A stretch of DNA of 10,070 bases. Origin: Nitrospirota bacterium. GTDB taxonomy: Bacteria; Nitrospirota; Thermodesulfovibrionia; Thermodesulfovibrionales; JdFR-86. Below are positions 6,544-10,070 of this stretch, piece after piece. Position 1 is the first letter of the stretch. The number at the start of each line of letters is the position of its first letter. The stretch lies in assembly GCA_030667205.1 (NCBI GenBank), contig DAOUWH010000040.1:1-10070 (forward strand), read 5' to 3'. A model generated the notes under the pieces. The model was not told where the DNA came from and made no database searches. It saw only the letters and a program-made list of their open reading frames with translations. Both the position numbers and the translations under genes were made by a program.

Positions 6544-6711
6544 GGCAAAGGGGAATGGGCATTGTGTCATTTTGAATCTGTTTTTTTAAGCCCCATTGAA
6601 AATCTCAGCGAAGCAAGGGAAGCCGAAGGGTTAAAAACTAATTCGTGTCCGAGGTCGAGCCGACCGAGTTTGAATTAGTTTACCGCAGGCCGACCGAGCG
6701 GAGCGCCCGGA

Positions 6712-6729
6712 GGGGCACTGCCCCTTTTT
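6712..6729 (+). terminator. Intrinsic terminator, + strand, inside R1
   Basis: The stem ggggc / gcccc with loop act is followed by five T. No + strand gene lies just upstream, so it more likely belongs to the repeat than to a specific gene. Confidence 0.5.
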
Positions 6730-6753
6730 ATGACAGCGTAACCAATTCGAGTA

Positions 6754-6770
6754 TAAAGGGGCCGTGCCCC
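6754..6770 (-). terminator. Intrinsic terminator after the CxxCxxxCC gene, inside R1
   Basis: On the minus strand GGGGC-ACG-GCCCC is followed by TTTAT. It lies about 25 nt after the stop codon at 6794 and is preceded by a second hairpin, GGGGC-TCC-GCCCC (6791-6779). Confidence 0.55.
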
Positions 6771-6793
6771 CGGGGTTCGGGGCGGAGCCCCGG

Positions 6794-7207
6794 TTAATGA
6801 TGTTCAAGCAGCCTCTGCCTCAGGGCCCCGAGCCTCTCAAGGGCCGCGACGAGTTTGCGGTACCCCCTCGGGTCCTCCGCGGGCATCCTCTCAAGCAGTG
6901 CCGAGCAGAAGTACCACGTGCACCGGTAGGGCCTCGTCCTGCGGGCGATGGTGCAGCCCTTCGGGCCGAGGTGCCTGCAGGGCTCGGTGTCGTCGGCCTT
7001 GGGGGCGTCTCCGGGCAGGGTCTCGCCCATGGCCTCAAGGAACAGGAGGTCGGCCTTCTCGTGCGTGCCATGGCGGTCTATGCAGCAGACTCTCTCGCAC
7101 GTCGGGCATATTGTCGCGGTGAAATCCTCTATCATGGGGCTTACGGCCTCGAAGGCGGCCTTAAGCTCCAGGGCCGCAGGGTCTTTTACTGCGGATGACG
7201 ATCTCAC
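6794..7207 (-). CDS. CxxCxxxCC zinc/iron-chelating domain protein (YkgJ-like)
   Basis: This 137-residue soluble protein has eight cysteines spaced as in the YkgJ-like metal-chelating family: CPTCERVCC (C34, C37, C41, C42), PCRHLGPKGC (C77, C85) and RPYRCTWYFC (C96, C101). The GPKGC-(T/S)I-x-RRxRPxRC stretch is the family signature. Members are thought to bind zinc or iron; enzymatic role and substrate are unknown. The GTG start at 7207 directly abuts the stop codon of the upstream TsaC/Sua5 gene (TAA then GTG). No strong Shine-Dalgarno is seen, so translation probably depends on re-initiation. The C-terminus (LRQRLLEHH) is helical and ends at the edge of repeat R1. Confidence 0.8.
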   Translation of the reverse strand: MRSSSAVKDPAALELKAAFEAVSPMIEDFTATICPTCERVCCIDRHGTHEKADLLFLEAMGETLPGDAPKADDTEPCRHLGPKGCTIARRTRPYRCTWYFCSALLERMPAEDPRGYRKLVAALERLGALRQRLLEHH

Positions 7208-7825
7208 TTATTGACCAAGAAACTCCGAGATGTCCACGGCCCCCTGGCGGATTATCTTTATCGGCTCCTCGGAGGCGTCCACCACCGTGGAGGGCGTGCC
7301 GCCTTTCGTAAGCCCCGCATCCAGCACAAGGTCTACGCCTTCGGGAAAATATTTAACCACCGTCTCGGCGTCCACCGGGGGCGGCATCTCCGAGGGGTTC
7401 GCGCTTGTGGCGGTGACGGGGAAGGTAAGCGCCCGAGCAAGCTGAAGCCCTAAGGACTCGCCCGGCACCCTTACGGCGACCTTTCCCTCAAGCGTTATCT
7501 GCTCCGGCAGACCCTCGCGCGCCCGAAAAACAATCGTAAGCGGCCCCGGCCAGTACACCTCGATAAGCCTGCGGGCCGTATCGCTTACCCCGGCGGCCAC
7601 CAGCGAGAGCGAGGCGTCGGTGCCCACAATAAGTGGGAGGGACTTCCCCGTGGGCCTGCCCTTAAGCTCGGCGAGTTTTAAAAGGGCCGCCTCGTCGTCG
7701 AACCGCACGGCGAGACCGTAGAAGGTCTCCGTGGGATAGGCCACGATGCCTCCATCGCAGATGACCTTCACGGCCCGGCCCAGCGCGCCCCTGATGTCCT
7801 TGTCGTCTACCTTAATGACTTCCAT
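7208..7825 (-). CDS. L-threonylcarbamoyladenylate synthase (TsaC/Sua5/YrdC)
   Basis: A 205-residue YrdC-domain protein. The family makes threonylcarbamoyl-AMP from threonine, bicarbonate and ATP, the first step of t6A formation at position 37 of ANN-decoding tRNAs. Visible signatures are YPTETFYGL (30-38), LKGRPTGKSLPLIV (54-67), the basic nucleotide-binding loop, WPGPLT (92-97), TATSANPS (138-145) and GTPSTVVD (176-183). The length fits the short TsaC form without the extra C-terminal Sua5 domain. A YciO-like paralogue cannot be fully excluded, but the KGRP and STVVD motifs favour a true synthase. The ATG at 7825 has a TATAAT 17 nt upstream. It is followed without gap by the CxxCxxxCC gene and separated from the upstream DUF89 gene by repeat R2, so it probably starts a separate transcript. 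Confidence 0.92.
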   Translation of the reverse strand: MEVIKVDDKDIRGALGRAVKVICDGGIVAYPTETFYGLAVRFDDEAALLKLAELKGRPTGKSLPLIVGTDASLSLVAAGVSDTARRLIEVYWPGPLTIVFRAREGLPEQITLEGKVAVRVPGESLGLQLARALTFPVTATSANPSEMPPPVDAETVVKYFPEGVDLVLDAGLTKGGTPSTVVDASEEPIKIIRQGAVDISEFLGQ

Positions 7826-7842
7826 GGTCCAGAGATTCTAAC

Positions 7843-7868
7843 ATTATACAGGAAAAAATTAACCTTCA
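7843..7868 (-). promoter_or_regulatory. Candidate promoter of the TsaC/Sua5 gene
   Basis: A perfect TATAAT (7848-7843) with a weak -35, TTGAAG (7868-7863), at a short 15-nt spacing. The predicted start lies about 10-12 nt before the ATG. It sits between repeat R2 and the gene. Confidence 0.5.
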
Positions 7869-7872
7869 AGAA

Positions 7873-7983
7873 ACCCATAGAAAGTTTCAGTGGAGCGAAG
7901 GGCCACTGGCCCTTTTATCATATTTGAAACGTGCCAATTCGAGTTGAAGGGGACTGTGTCCCCGGGGGTTGGGGCGGAGCCCC
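7873..7983 (+). repeat. Medium copy (R2) of dispersed hairpin repeat
   Basis: The left end resembles R1 (acccatagaaagtttcag against gccccattgaaaatctcag) and the right end is the same ggggcggagcccc (7971-7983). It shares cactg-GCCC-TTTTAT, ccaattcgagt (7934-7944) and the AAGGGG-CCCC hairpin with R1. Hairpins: GGGCC-ACT-GGCCC-TTTT (7900-7916, + terminator-like), GGGGAC-TGT-GTCCCC (7949-7963) and GGGGC-GGA-GCCCC (7971-7983). It ends 13 bp from the DUF89 stop codon and could terminate that gene on the minus strand. Confidence 0.75.
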
Positions 7984-7996
7984 ATAATTGAAGATT

Positions 7997-8944
7997 TCAG
8001 TTTCCCACCAGGAGCATCGAGCCCTCCGGGAGGCCGAGCACTTCCGAGACCACGGAGCACTTCGACTGGAACAGGAAGAATATTTTTTTAGGGGGATCCC
8101 AAGGGGGGACGGAGTCCCCCTTTGGCAGTTTAGGGGGGTCTTGCAGGGGGGACGAAGTCCCACCTGCACTGTCTAAAAGAGTCTCGAAGTTGCCCTGCCC
8201 CTTGCTTATCACAAGCCCCGCGCCCTTATAGCGGGCCTTAAAATCGTCCGAGGTGCTCTCCAGTATCGTCCCCACCGCGTCGGAGCCGTTATCGACCACC
8301 GTGCATACCTCCGTGAGGCCCGCCTCGCGGGCGTCCTCCATCGTGGAGTCGTTTATCACCGGGGAGGCCTTCACAACCGCCGTGACTTTCTTGCCCTCAT
8401 TTACAAGTTGCTCTATAAGGAGCCTGTCGAAGACTATCTCTCCGGCGTTATCAAGGAGGTAAAGAATATCGCCCGCCCCGGCTACCGCCTTACGGAAAGA
8501 GTTGGAGTGGTCCACCGCAAGCGGTTCCGAAAGGGCCCTCTGCACGGTGCCCTCGATGTCGATTGTAGAGTAGATGCCGAAGTCTATGACGTTTCCGGCA
8601 ATCGCAAGCCTCGAGGCCGTGGCAAGCGGCTCGGCGCTCCGAGCTATTTCCCCCTTCAGAGAGTCGTACAGCTCAAGGGCTATCTTGTTGTACTGGCCTT
8701 TTATGGCCTTGAAGGGGTCGCCGCCGAGCATCCTTCTAAGGGTCCTGTGCATGCTGGTGGTGGCGTGGGCAGGGGATTTTTCGAGGTCTGCCCTCTCTAT
8801 GTCGGCCAGTGCCGCTTTCATCACCGCGTTTTCGTCCACGCCGTTTTTCCCGGCCTGCTTTATCGCGATAAGGCACTGCCGCATGAAGCAGGGAAAACAG
8901 TCCGGATGCACCTTCATGGTCTTATCAAAAGAGAACTCCGACAT
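7997..8944 (-). CDS. DUF89/ARMT1-like phosphatase with in-frame palindromic insertion
   Basis: A 315-residue protein of the DUF89 family (COG1578 type), metal-dependent phosphatases thought to clear damaged sugar or cofactor phosphates. Motifs are the N-terminal PDCFPCFMRQ (C16, C19), GNVIDFG (118-124), LLDNAGEIVFD (163-173), VKASPVINDSTMEDA (191-205) and ISKGQGNFETL (246-256); the D, N and D of the middle motifs should bind the metal. The C-terminus IFFLFQSKCSVVSEVLGLPEGSMLL is also typical. Between ETL and KIFFLF, where relatives have only a short linker, are two 14-residue repeats (residues 259-286), each ending DPPK, encoded by hairpin-forming 42-bp units. Without them the protein would be 287 residues, the family's usual size. 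The gene follows the VTT-domain gene by 14 bp, so the two are likely co-transcribed. Confidence 0.88.
   Translation of the reverse strand: MSEFSFDKTMKVHPDCFPCFMRQCLIAIKQAGKNGVDENAVMKAALADIERADLEKSPAHATTSMHRTLRRMLGGDPFKAIKGQYNKIALELYDSLKGEIARSAEPLATASRLAIAGNVIDFGIYSTIDIEGTVQRALSEPLAVDHSNSFRKAVAGAGDILYLLDNAGEIVFDRLLIEQLVNEGKKVTAVVKASPVINDSTMEDAREAGLTEVCTVVDNGSDAVGTILESTSDDFKARYKGAGLVISKGQGNFETLLDSAGGTSSPLQDPPKLPKGDSVPPWDPPKKIFFLFQSKCSVVSEVLGLPEGSMLLVGN
8087..8170 (-). repeat. Tandem 42-bp palindromic units inserted in DUF89
   Basis: Two units (8129-8170 and 8087-8128) encode SAGGTSSPLQDPPK and LPKGDSVPPWDPPK. Both start on the + strand as tttaggggg. Each holds a hairpin: stem aaggggggac / gtcccccttt with loop gga (8101-8123), and 11-bp stem gcaggggggac / gtcccacctgc with one mismatch and loop gaa (8143-8167). 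The total of 84 bp is a multiple of three and leaves the frame intact. Confidence 0.85.
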
Positions 8945-8958
8945 GGTCTTTCATTTTA

Positions 8959-9654
8959 TCATTTCTTCCCGTAACGCCGCACATACAGCAGATGCCCCAG
9001 GCCCCACACCGAGACCCCTATGCCGATGAACAGGAGCCACATCGGCCAGGGCATCCGAGCCATGCGGGAGCCCAGGACCACCATTAAGGTGGTTATCGGA
9101 AGGATACCGAGGCCCGTGGCCCAGGCAAACGTCCACCACGACACCTTAGTAAGGCCAGCGGCGTAGTTTATGAGATTAAACGAGATTACCGGGATGAAGC
9201 GGCTTATGAAGACCGCTCCGCCTCCGTAGCGCTCTGCCCATTCCTCTACCACGAGGGCCTTCCCCTTGAGCATCCGGCGGACGAACTCCCGCCCGAGCTT
9301 CCTCGAGAGGCCGAAGGCCAGGAATGCCCCGAGCATCGCCCCGGTCCAGGTTATCACCGTGCCCCACAGCACACCGTAGACCATTCCGTTTGCGATGGCT
9401 ATGAACTCGCCCGGGAAGGGGATGAACGAATGTACGACCATCAGCCCAATGGAGACCGCCACGCCCCACGGGCCCGAGGCCCTGATGTAGTCCTCTATTT
9501 CCGAGATGGTAAAGTGCGGCCACAGCGCGCACCACTCGGCCTCGACCAGAAGGCCGCAGAGGAGCATGGTGGCGATCACATACACGGCGGCCAGCACCAG
9601 AGCCGAGACCACCGCGATAAAAAAGACCTTCCTCAGCGCCTCAACGCGGGTCAT
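8959..9654 (-). CDS. VTT-domain (TVP38/TMEM64, DedA-like) membrane protein
   Basis: A 231-residue inner-membrane protein with about six hydrophobic segments: residues 11-35, 62-79, 83-117 (probably with a re-entrant loop), 146-168, 173-197 and 203-224. The VTT/SNARE-associated domain is marked by FIPFPGEFIAIANG (77-90), GAMLGAFLAFGLSRKLGR (105-122) and RFIPVISFNLINYAAG (152-167). DedA/TVP38 relatives are implicated in lipid scrambling or flipping and envelope homeostasis; the exact substrate here is unknown. The ATG at 9654 has only AAGG close upstream, and a good promoter ends 6 nt before it. It is the first gene of a minus-strand unit with the DUF89 gene 14 bp downstream. Confidence 0.88.
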   Translation of the reverse strand: MTRVEALRKVFFIAVVSALVLAAVYVIATMLLCGLLVEAEWCALWPHFTISEIEDYIRASGPWGVAVSIGLMVVHSFIPFPGEFIAIANGMVYGVLWGTVITWTGAMLGAFLAFGLSRKLGREFVRRMLKGKALVVEEWAERYGGGAVFISRFIPVISFNLINYAAGLTKVSWWTFAWATGLGILPITTLMVVLGSRMARMPWPMWLLFIGIGVSVWGLGHLLYVRRYGKK

Positions 9655-9660
9655 AACCTT

Positions 9661-9689
9661 ATTGTATCAGCGAGGGGCGTTAACTACAA
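9661..9689 (-). promoter_or_regulatory. Promoter of the VTT-domain gene
   Basis: TTGTAG (9689-9684), a 17-nt spacer, TACAAT (9666-9661), with TGA before the -10 as an extended element. Only 6 nt separate the -10 from the ATG at 9654, so the transcript would be leaderless or nearly so. Confidence 0.6.
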
Positions 9690-9744
9690 TTTGTGGAAAT
9701 TGGAAAATTTGCAGTTAAATTGCGGTTAATATGAGTCAGGGGAG

Positions 9745-9775
9745 GGTTTTTCACGTGGAAGGTTTTTCACGTGGA
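9745..9775 (+). repeat. Tandem 16-bp direct repeat carrying CACGTG
   Basis: The block ggtttttcacgtgga occurs at 9745-9759 and again at 9761-9775, period 16 bp. Each holds the palindrome CACGTG. It lies in the divergent region between the VTT-domain gene and the right-edge gene. Confidence 0.85.
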
Positions 9776-9941
9776 GGGTAAATGTCAGAATGCGGAGTTC
9801 ACCTACAGGGGCGCATGTATAGCAATTTCAGACTCCGGGGATTTGCGGTTGAAGGCAGCAAGAGATCTTTCGTATTTATTTCATTCGGACATACTATTTA
9901 TAATAAAGACTAAATTAAAATACATTCTGGGGGGTTTTATA
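9776..9941 (+). other. Intergenic region before the right-edge gene
   Basis: No coding sequence is evident. A TATAAT at 9899-9904 is about 38 nt before the TTG start at 9942 and may be the -10 of that gene, although no good -35 is visible. A GGGGGG run (about 9929-9934) could serve as a crude Shine-Dalgarno. Most of the rest is AT-rich compared with the genes. Confidence 0.4.
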
Positions 9942-10070
9942 TTGTTTGGTCTTGTGCTGACGTCGCTTGTTACGGCGATGCATATATACGTCTTCTGGCG
10001 CATGGAATCAGTGCCATGGATAAAAAAATCCCTCTCCTTGAAGGTTCGCTCTGCGCTCTTCCTTGCCCTA
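9942..10070 (+). CDS. Probable membrane-anchored metallophosphoesterase (3' truncated)
   Basis: Only the first 43 codons are inside the window. The sequence starts (M)FGLVLTSLVTAMHIYVFWR, a hydrophobic segment ending in an aromatic/basic stretch, then MESVPWIKKSLSLKVRSALF. This N-terminal pattern (hydrophobic helix, H-x-Y-x-FWR, SVP) resembles the anchor of YkuE/YaeI-type calcineurin-like phosphoesterases. The catalytic motifs would lie beyond the edge, so the family call is tentative. The TTG at 9942 is chosen because the hydrophobic segment begins there and a G-rich stretch lies 7-8 nt upstream. The gene is divergent from the VTT-domain gene. Confidence 0.55.
   Translation, partial: MFGLVLTSLVTAMHIYVFWRMESVPWIKKSLSLKVRSALFLAL

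Larger units (their letters stand above)
6590..6791 (+). repeat. Long copy (R1) of dispersed hairpin repeat
   Basis: Begins gccccattgaaaatct (6590-6605) and ends ggggcggagcccc (6779-6791). Inside are a 10-bp inverted repeat (aaactaattc 6635-6644 / gaattagttt 6672-6681), two direct copies of gccgaccgag (6659, 6689), and a terminator-like pair facing each other across ccaattcgagt (6742-6752). It ends two bases after the stop codon of the CxxCxxxCC gene. The right half (about 6712-6791) aligns with R2; the 6606-6700 segment is specific to this copy. Confidence 0.75.

Noticed and set aside
7918..8169. 83-residue minus-strand frame over R2 and the DUF89 insert
   Set aside because: It is a shadow frame of DUF89 with no recognisable domain; its length comes from GC-rich repeats lacking stops.
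8087..8170. DUF89 as a broken gene or pseudogene
   Set aside because: The insert is 84 bp, keeps the frame, and all conserved motifs before and after it are intact.
9776..9941. Small gene between the CACGTG repeat and the right-edge gene
   Set aside because: No frame with a credible start, ribosome site and protein-like composition was found.

Overview
The window looks like a high-GC bacterial chromosome; I judged GC by eye and did not count it. Two adjacent DUF507 genes, the rpsF-ssb-rpsR order and the HNH and DUF89 homologues suggest one of the former deltaproteobacterial (Desulfobacterota-like) or Nitrospirota-like lineages. That placement is an inference, and no single gene here fixes the taxon.

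Layout. (1) 1-3326, + strand: the 3' part of a very large phage-tail-like gene. It runs beta-helix-like region, then six 66-bp repeats, then tail-tip/hub-like domains. (2) 3364-4089, +: a CinA/MoCF-domain gene, convergent with a small HNH nuclease gene (4096-4395, -). (3) 4548-6309, -: a tight operon rpsF, ssb, rpsR, DUF507, DUF507, with overlapping or nearly abutting genes, preceded by a leader with a terminator-like hairpin. (4) 6428-6504, -: tRNA-Pro(CGG) with its own TTGACA promoter. (5) 6794-9654, -: a second run of genes in transcription order VTT-domain membrane protein, DUF89 phosphatase, TsaC/Sua5 threonylcarbamoyl-AMP synthase, and a CxxCxxxCC (YkgJ-like) protein. (6) 9942-10070, +: the first 43 codons of a probable membrane-anchored metallophosphoesterase.

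Most genes are housekeeping: translation (S6, S18, tRNA-Pro, t6A modification), DNA maintenance (SSB) and metabolite repair (CinA-like and DUF89 are both plausible damage-control enzymes). The accessory part is the tail-like gene at the left edge.

The most unusual structure is a family of short GC-rich hairpin repeats with 3-nt loops. Three intergenic copies (4419-4457, 6590-6791, 7873-7983) share end sequences, and two of them act like bidirectional terminators just after stop codons. Two related hairpin units (8087-8170) sit in frame inside the DUF89 gene as a tandem 42-bp duplication. They add two 14-residue repeats to a conserved part of the enzyme, so this looks like a palindromic repeat that invaded a coding sequence. 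Other points are a 12-bp minisatellite that builds the Ala/Thr/Glu tail of ribosomal protein S6, and -10 boxes placed so close to start codons that several mRNAs could be leaderless.
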